DNA from: Phanerochaete sordida
Lineage: Eukaryota; Basidiomycota; Agaricomycetes; Polyporales; Phanerochaetaceae
Direction: 5' to 3'
DNA: 64,000 nt
Assembly: GCA_019973155.2 (NCBI GenBank)
Contig: BPQB01000072.1
Location: 62,001 to 126,000 of the forward strand
Below, in pieces: positions 34,511-44,482 of the stretch (position 1 is the first letter of the stretch; each line of letters begins with the position of its first letter). The notes beneath the pieces were generated by a model. It saw only the letters and a program-made list of their open reading frames with translations. It did no database searches and was not told the origin of the DNA. Position numbers and translations under genes: made by a program.

Positions 34511-36222
34511 ATGAGGACTCGGAGCGGAGCTGCGAATGTATCGTCGAAGGCAGAGAAACGTACGTTCAGGAGTTCACTCTTGGCTGGACCTGTAGCTTCA
34601 TCGTGCGCAACAGCATCTCCAGTTGCACCAACGGCCACGGAGCGTTGCCTCCGCATAGTCGAAGTCGTCCGAACTGTCGTTCACCACATAGATCGCCGGA
34701 GCACTCTTGAAGCCATGGGTCTGACTTGTCAGGCTTTCTTCGACCCTGTCATGGACAGCATGTGGAGATGGCTACCCGCAATCGACCGCCTCATCCGAGT
34801 GCTCCCTGAGCACACGCGCGGACGCGAGCCAGGACAACAGTTGGCGAGTTGCGGGTCGCTATATGCGCTTCTAACTCATGTCTAATCGTCACATTCATTT
34901 CTCAGACTGTTCTTAAAGCTCCGTCCGGTGCAGACTGGCAGCGCTTCGACCTCTACGCGCGTCGGGTGCAAGCACTCGAATATTGGATCGATATGGACGA
35001 CCGCGGGGATAATATCGGCCCTGAAGTCGACTGGGACTCCGTTGTGCGATACTATCCCGGCGATCATATCCTACCAAACCTTCGTTCTCTCAAGTCTGAC
35101 CAGGCATTCATGGGCGACTTCTATTCTCTTGCTATTCGACCTCCCCTTCGTGACCTTTATCTTAACTACTTCAATATCGAGAACGAGGCGACGTTACCCG
35201 AAGATTTGAAACAATGCGCAGAGACGTTAGAAAGACTTACCATAGTCACAGTCGGCTGGGAGCCGTCTGTCATCTCCGACGACATATCACGCGCTCTCTC
35301 CTGCTGCACCGCCCTCGACTCGCTGCATGTCGACAGTCTTCTGCCCGAGACTATCCGACATCTATCCCAGCTTCGGAGTATAACCAGCTTGCATTTCACG
35401 CTCTTGCGCGTCGAGCTGGAGGCGACCAGGCTTAGTTTCCCTGCGCTCAAGGACCTTGAAGTGAGAGCGCGAGAGAAGACCCCGGCTCTACTAGTCTCCT
35501 TCCTGGATAATCTGGCAGCACCAAAGTTGCAAGAGCTCGAAATCTACTATGATGCGGACGAGGCTACCCACGTATCCGGCATCCCAACTATACGAGAAAA
35601 GGACTTCCCGCCTGCGACGCACGTCGAGGCTGTACTGCTTGTAGCTGCGGCCTTCCCTTGTCTCATCTGCATCGAATACTCGTTCTACGTTCACCATGAC
35701 CGCCTTCCGTCTCCCTCTCATGTCTGCACATCCAGTGTCCTGCGGCCGCTCCTTGCGCTTCGTGGCCTCGAAGCTGTCAAACTCGAACAGGTGCCGTTCA
35801 ACCTCATGACAGGCGACGTAACAATTCTCGCGCAGGCTTGGCCCAAACTGCGTGCCCTCCGTCTGGGTGACTGCGTCAAGCAGCCTTCCTCCTCTGTCGA
35901 ACTCCAGGATCTCCTCCCTCTCGTTCGCAATTGCCCCGATCTCGAAGACCTGGGGCTATCGCTGTTCATCCCGGATGACTGGACTTCTGCAGTCGCAAGG
36001 CCTCCATTCGGAGGATCCCGGTCGCGGCTGAAGACCTTTTACATCAACGGTGCGGGCGTTGCGTTCTCCGCGCGCGCTGCGGCGTTCCTGGCGAGCGTAT
36101 TCCCAGAGGCGACACTCTATGCTTTGTTTGATTCGGATAACTCTTGCAGACTTCTTATAGAGACGAAGAATATGTTTGTAGAGGTGATGAAGAGCGGGCT
36201 ACCCCTCCGCGAGGGGATGTAG
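34511..36222 (+). CDS. F-box/LRR protein 6 of the array (subtype A)
   Basis: Three exons, 34511-34559, 34623-34843 and 34906-36222, about 528 residues. Micro-exon MRTRSGAANVSSKAEK joins LAPTATERCLRIVEVV. The F-box unit continues MGLTCQAFFDPVMDSMWRWL and LIRVLPEHTRG. The LRR exon starts TVLKAPSGADWQRFDLYARR with GPEVDWDSVVRYYPGDHILP. It ends ARAAAFLASVFPEATLYALF. The junction intron 34844-34905 is GC-AG (GCGAGT...CAG). Intron 1 (63 nt) is also open in frame, so the frame runs from the start codon straight into exon 2. It is the last member of the same-strand array. Confidence 0.82.
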
Positions 36223-36725
36223 ACTAGTGTCGCCCGTCACTCGCGCATCTTGAACACATCGGCAGACTCCCAATATTGTAAATTGTCGCGCAGTCGGGCT
36301 CGTAATTTATCTTGCTGTCCACGTTTCTACGAATCATCGTGCAGGACTCAGTTTATATCACCAGAGTCAAATATGCTGATACGAGTCCGAGTCGCAGGTG
36401 TCAAGTTCAAGATCGAGTCTCATCGCTTACCAGGAAGTGCATGTTGCTCGACAAGGCTAGAGCTTGGCCTCGGTATCCTCGCCCGGCATTGTGGAGCCAC
36501 CCTGCCGACGTACCGCGGTCCGGGATATCGACCTCCTAGCCCAGCAGCCTGCATGGCAGCAGCACCGCGGCCAAGCCCGCGCGGTCGCAGCTGTGGCTCG
36601 CGGCACGATTACCGCAGCTGCGCATGCGTATGGACCACACCTGGCACCTGCACCACGGCCAAAATCTTCATTCGGATTCCCGGATCCGCGAAGGCATGTC
36701 TACACGTACGCCCGCGCAAGCGACT
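36223..36725. other. Convergent 3' spacer
   Basis: 3' regions of F-box gene 6 and the ASCC2-like gene. No other gene seen. Confidence 0.4.
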
Positions 36726-39079
36726 CTAGCTCGGCCCGCCCGCCCTCGCCATCTTCTTGTCATGCCCGCGCTTGCGGTTGTGGTTCGCGCGGCTCGCCTT
36801 GTTCTTGTCCTTCCACGCGCGATCGCGCGCGTCGCCGCCCCCTCCTCCCCCTCCACCACCGCTTCCACTCGCACCACCCCCTCCAACGCCCCGTCCACGT
36901 CCGCCGCCACCACCGCGTCCGCCGCGTCCCCGAGCGCCGCCACGGCCGCGTCCGCCGGAAGATCCGGGTGCAGGTGACGGCGCGAGCGCGCCGCGCTGGT
37001 TGCCCGCGAACTCGTGTTTCTGGAGGATCTTGTCTTTGTGCGGCTGGGGTGGCGTCAGTACGGGGCATGAGCCGCGAGATGGGAGGGAGGGTGCGTACGT
37101 TGCGCTCGAGCATGATGCGCCAGCCCTCGATCTGCTCGTCGCCCCAGCCTGCGGCGGTCCGGTGAGTGGGTGAAGCGTGGAAATACGTTATGGGAGGGCG
37201 TACCGGTCTGCTTCTTGAGCTCCTCGCGCGCCTTGCTGCGGCGCGTCTGCGCGTCGCGGTCGAACAGCGTCGGGTCGCGGATGTACGCGAGCTCGAGGAT
37301 CGTCTCGGGCTTCGCCGGCGTGCCCGCCTGTGCGCATAAATCAGCCCCAAAACGCATATATGCAGCCAAACCACTCACCACCTCCTCGCCCTCATCCGTC
37401 TCGCTCCCCTCGTCCTCGCTCGGCTCGCCATCGCGCACCTTCACGCCGCCGAGCTCGTCCAGCTCGTCGAGGTCCTCGGGCACCGCGACGTCGACGCCCT
37501 TGCCCTTCGCGCTCGGTGCAGCGTCGTCTTCCTCTTCGTCCTCCGCGTCCATCTCCTCCGCACGCCGCAGGATGTCCGCCTTCATCTGCTCGAGGAACGC
37601 ACGGTCCTGCAGGCCCGCGTCCTCGCGCTTCTTCCCGACGCGCAGGCGCGACACGTCGAGCCGTTCCTCGTCGAAGACGTTCCGCCGCTCGCGCGTGTAC
37701 TCGAACCGCTCCGGCGCGGACACCTGCGTCTGCACCGGGGCCACGGCGTACTGCGCGGGCGCGACGTGCGGCGCGGTGCCCTCGAGCAGCGCGCCGAGCA
37801 GTCGCTCCGCGTCGCCGCGGAACGGGAAGTCGGGGTGCCGCAGCACGTAGCGCACGTACGCCGGGTCCTGCTCGGGCAGGATGTCGAGCACCTGCGCGAC
37901 GGCCGCCTCGAGCGCCGTGTCTTCCTCCTCCACCTGCGCAGCCACTTGGGCCTCGCGCGCCTCGCGCGCCTTGCCCTTCGCCCCCGCGCCGCGCGCGTCG
38001 ATGCCGGGCATTGCGCCCGACGAGCGCACGATGAGGCGCAGCGCGCCGGGGCCGTCGGTGCCGTCGAGCGCGTCGAGGGCGTGCGCGAGCGTTTCGCCGC
38101 GCGGGTCGGACGCGGCGCGCGTGGCGTCGCGCAGCACGGCGCGGAGGTCGTACGCCGCGGTGCAGTCCTCGAGGAGCGTGCGGTTGAGGAAGGGCACGGG
38201 GGCCTCGGCGGGCGCGCGGCTCGGGGGCACGGCGACGAGCGCGTCGAGCACCTCGAACGCAGACGCGGCGGCGGCGGCGAGCGCGGCGCCGGGGCCGCGC
38301 GCGGCGGCGACGTCGGAGAGGAGCGTGGCCAGGAGCGCGTGTGCGGCGTCGACGAGCGCGGCCTTGCTCTCGAGGAAGACGCGTTCCCAGTCGTCGAGGG
38401 GTGTGCTGGCGGAGTGCAGGCGCGCGGGGCTGAGCCCGCCGTAGGAGCGCGCGAGGGTGGCGAGCCCGCTGTCGTAGGCGTCCGCGAGCGCGGCCATGAG
38501 GTGCTTGCTCCGCGCGAAGGGGCGGGTTATCTCTGCGGGTGCGGGCTTTAGGAAGGAGCAGAGGACGTGGGCGATCTTGCGCAGGCCGTAGAGACCCTGA
38601 GAGGACGAGGCTAAGAGGGCCGTGAAGGCCGGGATGGCATCCGACTCGAGCTGGCGGAGGAACGCGGGCGAGTCTCTGGCGATGCTGGTGAGCAGCTCGC
38701 GGATGCGTTTGGTGTTTCCGCGAGCATAGACGACGCAAATGTCGACGACGGTCTGGATATCGAGGTTTGTCGCGAATTTCTCCGCAAGAAGGAGCACACG
38801 CTGGTGAATCCCCTTCTCCGCCTGCGACATGCCCGCCATGGAGCTCTTGCTGGCGTGATCTGGGTCCCAGATGAGCGACTCAAGCGCACTTTGGGCACGG
38901 TCTTTAGCGTATGCTGAGACAAACGCAATAATGCTGCGGGTATCCCGCTTCTCTGGAGGCAGAGTGAGCGTCTGATGAAGGGTGCCAGAAATCTTGCTGT
39001 TCAGCGTTGCGAGCTGCGATGGTGACAGCGAAGAGCGTGTCTTTGCAGAAGGATACAGCGGCAGCGCAAGAACAGCCAT
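36726..39079 (-). CDS. ASCC2: ASCC2/Cue3 homologue with CUE domain (ribosome-rescue RQT complex)
   Basis: Expected to bind ubiquitin on stalled ribosomes as part of the ASC-1/RQT complex with a helicase (ASCC3/Slh1). Four exons: 37379-39079, 37204-37327, 37099-37148 and 36726-37043; about 730 residues. The N-terminal ASCC2 signature LPLYPSAKTRSSLSPSQL is followed by LPPEKRDTRSIIAFVSAYAK. The CUE domain lies at about residues 392-434 (VAQVLDILPEQDPAYVRYVL, then DAERLLGALLEG). After it come RRNVFDEERLD and an acidic region. The C-terminus is an extended Gly/Arg (RGG-like) tract followed by AWKDKNKASRANHNRKRGHD, as in ASCC2 proteins. The first intron read (37328-37378, 51 nt) is open in frame. 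The start is the Met of MAVLALPLYP; upstream codons in frame lack an ATG. Confidence 0.88.
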
Positions 39080-40023
39080 TGTGCGCTTTCCCCAAGTTTG
39101 TAAACCTACTTTCCCCGTAAGAACAGGCGTCCAGGGCAAGACAGCATCGAGCTCACCGATTCGGCCTTAGATGCCTCGATATCGAGGGCTCGCCCAGTAG
39201 CAGGGCAGATCTCTTCTCTGGAAGAGCGGGGAAGTCGCCTATATAGCCGTCAAACAATTCAGCAAAATATTCGCGACGGAGCTGGCCCAGTCAGACTTAC
39301 TCGAGCGTGGCAGTCAAGAGCAAGCGTCGGGACCGACGTCTTCGTTCGCGCGCGCCTGCTCGTGATTAGGTCACAACCCTAACCAGACACTCCCCCCAAA
39401 GCGGTGAGGCGCATCAATTGATGCGCACGGCACGACGCCCAGCTTGTGGCACGCCTTGCAGTCGGCTTCATCGACTGTGCTCGCCTGTGTGCACCGCTAG
39501 GTCGTCTGATCCGGCTACGAGCTCATACATCATGTTGCGCGAGGCTCGTGCCACAAGCCGACGACCTGTCCAGTCGCCCAGTGCCAACGGAAGGCGTGGC
39601 ATCCACTGCGGGTGCACATGTTCTCGGCATCGTCCAGACGGCCGACCCGTTCGACTGGCGAGGTGTCTGGAGATCGTCAAGGCGGACATGAGCGCAAGCA
39701 TGGCCGACGTCGCCAGCTGCTACTTCCGAAGGAGCGCATCGCAAAGCTGCTGTGATAGACGAGGCGTCGAATACCTTGTCGAATACGGCCTACCATTCGC
39801 ATGCCGACACTCGATAGAGAGGAGCAAGAGCGACCCCTGAATGAAGACTCAAGCAGATTCGAACCAATAATGTCGTAGGAAGACAAATGGATAAGCTGCA
39901 CCGCTGTACGACGCGAGCGAAGGCTAAGATATAGCTGGTGGTACATGAATAGTGATACAGTCAAAGGAAAGGGGAATACGAATCCAACACGACCAAGAGA
40001 CAGAGAGAAAAGTCCGATATAAC
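39080..40023. other. Spacer of about 0.9 kb
   Basis: Promoter side of the ASCC2-like gene and 3' side of H2A. A plus-strand open stretch at 39418-39840 has no recognisable domain and Cys/Arg-rich composition typical of chance frames. No tRNA-like structure survives inspection (see rejected items). Confidence 0.35.
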
Positions 40024-40597
40024 TTAAACCTCGGCCGTCTCGCCCTTCTTGCCCTTTTGTGTCTTGCTGGGGAGAAGCTGGAGGCAACGATGAGCAAAGG
40101 GCTAGGAGAACGGGTAGTACCACGTACAGCAGGGTCGATGTGTGGTACGACACCACCTTGCGAGATGACAACGTCGCCAAGGAGCTTGTTCAGCCTGAAG
40201 CAGAGTCAGCGCAAGGTTCGGCTTATCATAGAAGGGCTACGCACTCCTCGTCGTTGCGGATGGCGAGCTGGAGGTGACGGGGGACGATACGCTGCTTCTT
40301 GTTGTCGCGGGCGGCGTTGCCAGCGAGCTCGAGAATCTCGGCAGCGAGGTACTCAAGGACTGCCGCGAGGTAGACTGCGAAGTGTGTGAGCTTCCATGCA
40401 CGGCGCATACGTGGCGATAAGGACGCACCAGGGGCACCAGCACCGACACGCTGGGCGTAGTTGCCACGCTTGAGGAGACGGTGGACACGGCCGACGGGGA
40501 ACTGGAGCCCAGCCTTCGCAGAGCGGGACTGGGACTTGCCAGAGGCCTCGGCGGCGGCCTTGCCAGACTTGGACTTGCCAGAACCCTTGCCAGACAT
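40024..40597 (-). CDS. H2A: Histone H2A
   Basis: Core nucleosome histone. Four exons, 40429-40597, 40245-40374, 40128-40194 and 40024-40077, join to 139 residues. The H2A signature [20 protein letters not shown] is followed by [25 protein letters not shown], then [20 protein letters not shown] and [20 protein letters not shown]. The N-terminal tail is [20 protein letters not shown]. The C-terminus reads [17 protein letters not shown] and lacks the S-Q-E/D-hydrophobic motif that many fungal H2As carry for damage-induced phosphorylation. All introns are 50-54 bp GT-AG. It is divergent from H2B across a 361 bp shared promoter, the usual arrangement for coordinated S-phase expression. Confidence 0.95.
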
Positions 40598-40958
40598 TTC
40601 GAGTGAGTTTAGGTGGGGTGGGTGGTGGTGGTAGAGGCGAGGGTGGGCTGGGGCAGCGTCGAGCGAGGGCAAGAAGGATGTGGACGGCGAGGGCAGAGGT
40701 GCACGGCCTTATATACGGCGGACACGCGCTGGTCACGCCGCACCCTGGGAAAGTGACCAGGAATAAACAAGCTCGTCACGTCGCGCGACGCGTGTGTGAC
40801 GCGGGTCACGTGGGTGAATCAACAAGGCCAACGTCACGCGTCACTACTTAAAGGCCGCGCCGCCGCGCACGGCTCGCCTTCACTTTCTCCTCAACCCCCA
40901 TCCCCCGCTCGCCGCAGCCCTCGTCGCACCCTCCCCCACCTACCCAACCCACTCAGAA
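40598..40958. promoter_or_regulatory. Bidirectional H2A/H2B promoter
   Basis: A TATATA at 40710-40715, readable on the minus strand, lies about 113 bp before the H2A start. On the H2B side ACTTAAAGG at about 40846-40854 may serve as the TATA element, about 110 bp before its ATG. Between them (about 40770-40845) are several related motifs: GTCACGTCGCGCGACGCG, GTCACGTGGG with a CACGTG, and ACGTCACGCGTCAC. These look like repeated, partly palindromic factor sites. Confidence 0.7.
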
Positions 40959-41565
40959 ATGGCCCCCAAGCCCGCCTCCACTGCCGGCAAGGCCCCCGCC
41001 TCCACCGCGTCCAAGGCTCCGGCCAAGACCACCGAGGGCGCGAAGGCTGCGAAGAAGACCTCCAAGCCTGCCGCCTCTGGTGCGGACGGCGAGAAGAAGA
41101 AGAGGCGAAAGAGCCGCAAGGAGACCTACTCCTCGTACATCTACAAGGGTCAGTCGCCGCCTACTGTGACACTCTGAGCCTTTTCTGACGCCGACTCTAG
41201 TGCTCAAGCAGGTGCACCCTGACACCGGTATCTCCAACAAGGCGATGGCCATCCTTAACTCCTTCGTCAACGACATCTTCGAGCGCATCGCCACTGAGGC
41301 GTCCAGTACGTTTGCCTCTACTCGGTGCCAGTCACGCCCACTGACCACTCCTACAGAGCTCGCATCCTACTCCAAGAAGTCGACGATCTCCTCGCGCGAG
41401 ATCCAGACTGCCGTGCGCCTCATCCTCCCCGGTGAGCTGGCCAAGCACGCTATCTCTGAGGGCACCAAGTCGGTAACCAAGGTATGTGCCCTCATGCTTA
41501 CCAGTCTCGAGCCCTTACTGATCTGTCTTCCCTTCTTACAGTTCTCGAGCGCGGGTGCCAAGTAG
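40959..41565 (+). CDS. H2B: Histone H2B
   Basis: Core nucleosome histone partner of H2A. Four exons, 40959-41148, 41201-41305, 41357-41481 and 41542-41565, give 147 residues. The tail is long, Ala/Lys-rich. The fold is [29 protein letters not shown], then [60 protein letters not shown] and TKFSSAGAK. The C-terminal TK motif ([11 protein letters not shown]) holds the lysine that is monoubiquitinated in fungi. The last exon encodes only seven residues. Introns are 51-60 bp GT-AG. Confidence 0.95.
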
Positions 41566-42320
41566 ACTGGTGCCTTTATTGTATCATTATTACTTTCTCG
41601 ACTCTGTATTCCACTACTGTATTGTACTTTTCTACTCGTTCTTGTCCGGTTTATGGATCACCCCTTTTCCACCTCGGAAGCTCCTCGTCGCGTGCAATTC
41701 CTCAGTGAAAGTCGCTTGTGTTCCACCTCCACAGCTTTGCGAACATCGTGAAGAGTAAACTTCGCAACCTCCCGTGCTACTCGTATGCAAACTAGTTCGC
41801 TCGTGCTGACTTCACCACGCGATCGAGCTGGGCGCCAACTCCCTCTGCTTCCGACCACCATCTTCACGCAGTGACCGCTGCGAGGGCGACACCCTATCCT
41901 CGCTCCAGGACACGGACTCATCCCCGCAGCGCAAACTGCACTCGAACAATGCCAGTACATACGCCACACGCCATCGCGCCTCCTCCCGATCCGCAAAACT
42001 CGGGACACGCGACGTCCTCGAGGCGTCGGCCCTCGTGACGCCTCCTCGGCCTCGCCCCGCTGCGCTCGCAGAGGCACGCGGGCCCCGGGCGGAATCTCCC
42101 CCACATGAGATCCACGCGCAGGCAGCGTTCCGGGGCTGACGACACACGGCGCGCGGCACACACGAGGCGTGCTCACCCACGGAGCGTGCGCTTTAAAAGC
42201 GGAGGAGCGCACTGGTCTCCTCCCGAAGATCCTGGTGCGTACGCCGCTACGTGGGCTCTGCGCACATATTGACGTAGTGCGCGTCCGACAGCTACGCAGA
42301 AGCGCACTTCACGACCCACC
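41566..42320. other. Spacer between H2B and SUN genes
   Basis: H2B 3' UTR (T-rich to about 41680), then the promoter of the SUN gene. Minus-strand open stretches here are arginine-rich antisense-type frames; no gene supported. Confidence 0.4.
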
Positions 42321-44195
42321 ATGGCCCCGCTGAACACCCCCCGCGGCGCGGCGACGCCGCAGAGGCCCCGCCAGACACGACACTCCTCCCTGCAATTCGA
42401 GCCGACAGAATCCTCCCCGCTGCCCCGCACGCCCCGCCGCAGCACCCGCCACCTACGCCCCACCTCGTCCTCACAGCGCACGCTCGTCGCCGCCGACTCC
42501 GACGACGAGCACGAGCCCGACACAACGCGGCACATGCGCCGCGCGACGACGCCGCTCGCGTCCGTCGCGGAGACGACCCGCCGCCTCGCGCCCGCGACGT
42601 TCCCGCGGCGCCCGTCGACGGCAGAACCGACGCGCCCGCGCTCGCTCTCGCGCCATCGCAAGCACCTCTCCGAGGACAACAGGGCCTACATGCCCCCGCG
42701 GCAGGCCGCGGACCGCGCGGGCGTCGAGACGGACGAGGGCTTCGAGGACGGGGCGCGCGGGCGCAGGGGGTGGTTGCGGCGCAGGGCCGCTGCGGGCGGC
42801 CCTATCGGCGAGGCGGGGGTTGCAGGTTCGAGGCGAGGGTCCGCGATGGCGGAGAGTGTGGTTGCTGATGATGGGGCGGTCACTGAGGAAGACGAGCCGT
42901 CTGCTCGGGCGAGTGGGAAGGTGGGCATCGTCGACGCCTGTCGTTTGTGCTTTGACGGAGGTTGTCTTCAGCGGCGCGCTACAGCATCAAAGACGCCGTC
43001 TCGGTACTCGAGCCCCCTCGCTGCGCTTGATGCCGACAGGACGCTGGTGGACATTGAAGACGAAGATTCTGAGCTGGAGGCTGAGCTCGACCATCTCCGC
43101 GACGTGCTTGAGGCAGACGAGTTCGCAGAACCCGACGAGGCCATGGACATCCTCACTCAACCGAGCTTTGCGCTGGGCGCGATGCTTGGACGAGCTTTCC
43201 AGCAAATATTCGCACTTCTCTCTAGTATCACATCATCCTTTGTCAAGGCATCCGCACTCGCCGTCGTCGTACTTGGTGTCTACATCGTCCTATCACTCTC
43301 CACCCCCCACAGACCCTCATCGACACCCCATCCGTCGCTACCTGTAGACCACTCTCGACCACCCGTCCCCATCCCCGTCCCCGAGACTCCCGATGCAGCA
43401 TCTCGCATTCTCAGCATGGAGAGCGCCATCGCGAGCCTCTCCGCGCGCCTGTCCGCCGACCACGGCCGCCTCGAGGCACACCTGCAGTCGCTCGACGCCA
43501 GCGTCGACGAGCTCTCCAAACTCCCCAAAGACACCCTCGCGATCCCAGACTTCGCGCTCTGGTCCGGCGGCGCAACGGTCGCCCCCGAGCTCACCTCGCC
43601 CACCTTCGCCAAGCCCGCCACGCGCGCGCTCGGCTTCCTCTGGACGACGAACCCCGGCGCCGACGGCGCGCCGCCCGAGACTGCGCTCCGCCCCGAGACG
43701 CACCGCGGCGCGTGCTGGCCGCTCGCCGGCGCGCACGGCCAGCTCGGCGTCGCGCTCCCCGCGCCCGTGCACGTCGCCGCCGTCAGCGTCGACCACGTCG
43801 CGCGCGAGGTTGCGCCGGACGGAGACGTGCGTTCCGCGCCGCGCGCGATGGAGGTCTGGGCGCGCGTCGAGGGCGCGGAGAACCTCGCGCGGCTTGCGCG
43901 GGACGGAGCGCCGCGCGCCGTGCAGAAGGGAGAGGGGCTGGAGATGGCGAGCGCGGAGGACGCACCGGAGGCGCGCCCCGGCGCGGAGACGTACGTCCGC
44001 CTCGCGGAGTTCATGTACGACATACACGCGCCGCGCAGTGTGCAGACGTTCGAGATTCCGCAGGAGATGCGCGACCTCGGGCTGGAGACGCAGCGTGTTG
44101 CGCTGCGCATCAAGAGCAACTGGGGGCAAGACGAGTTTACGTGCTTGTACCGCTTCCGGGTGCACGGCGAGCAGCGGGGCCCCTCGCCGGTATAG
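42321..44195 (+). CDS. SUN-domain nuclear envelope protein (Sad1/UNC-84 type)
   Basis: Inner-nuclear-membrane protein expected to pair with a KASH protein in a LINC complex linking chromatin or centromeres to the spindle pole body. ATG 42321. One intron at 42921-42971 (GTGGGC...CAG, 51 nt, also open in frame) gives about 607 residues. The N-terminal 290 residues are basic, Ser/Arg/Pro-rich nucleoplasmic sequence, ending in an acidic stretch (IEDEDSELEAELDHLRD). One transmembrane helix (SALAVVVLGVYIVLSL) lies near residues 292-310. A short coiled region (ESAIASLSARLSADHGRLEA) follows, then the SUN domain from DFALWSGGATVAPELTSPTF through HRGACWPLAGAHGQLGVAL to IKSNWGQDEFTCLYRFRVHG. Size and order match the family. 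It converges on the P450 gene. Confidence 0.88.
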   Translation: MAPLNTPRGAATPQRPRQTRHSSLQFEPTESSPLPRTPRRSTRHLRPTSSSQRTLVAADSDDEHEPDTTRHMRRATTPLASVAETTRRLAPATFPRRPSTAEPTRPRSLSRHRKHLSEDNRAYMPPRQAADRAGVETDEGFEDGARGRRGWLRRRAAAGGPIGEAGVAGSRRGSAMAESVVADDGAVTEEDEPSARASGKVGIVDACRLCFDGGCLQRRATASKTPSRYSSPLAALDADRTLVDIEDEDSELEAELDHLRDVLEADEFAEPDEAMDILTQPSFALGAMLGRAFQQIFALLSSITSSFVKASALAVVVLGVYIVLSLSTPHRPSSTPHPSLPVDHSRPPVPIPVPETPDAASRILSMESAIASLSARLSADHGRLEAHLQSLDASVDELSKLPKDTLAIPDFALWSGGATVAPELTSPTFAKPATRALGFLWTTNPGADGAPPETALRPETHRGACWPLAGAHGQLGVALPAPVHVAAVSVDHVAREVAPDGDVRSAPRAMEVWARVEGAENLARLARDGAPRAVQKGEGLEMASAEDAPEARPGAETYVRLAEFMYDIHAPRSVQTFEIPQEMRDLGLETQRVALRIKSNWGQDEFTCLYRFRVHGEQRGPSPV

Positions 44196-44482
44196 AGTGT
44201 TGCCGCGGGTCGGCGAGGTATTTATGATTACAGTTATTTCGAGATGTATCCTAGATCCATGTATCAAGTGTGTAGTACGTAGATAGAGAACCGGGTGTGT
44301 ATATTCCCTGTCGTTGTAAAAGAGAATTCAAGATATTATGACTCGCGTGCACGGATTGTGCAACGAAGCTGTCGGTCTTCGCGTATCGTTGGGGTAAAAT
44401 GGGATCTAAACTTCATATCTTCGAGCCTATGGAGTGTCATGGTCAGCCAACCGTCCAAGCGACCTCATCGAATGGAGAGGTC

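Noticed and set aside
37392..38738. Long arginine/alanine-rich open frames on both strands inside the ASCC2-like gene
   Set aside because: They are shadow frames caused by the very high GC content; composition is Arg/Ala/Pro-rich without motifs, while the frame with the CUE domain is clearly the coding one.
39840..39885. tRNA-like B-box (GGTTCGAATCT on the minus strand)
   Set aside because: The flanking bases do not form a T-arm stem and no A-box or acceptor pairing is found at the proper distance.
42173..42679. Minus-strand frame overlapping the start of the SUN gene
   Set aside because: Arg/Cys/Gly-rich antisense frame over a confident coding exon.
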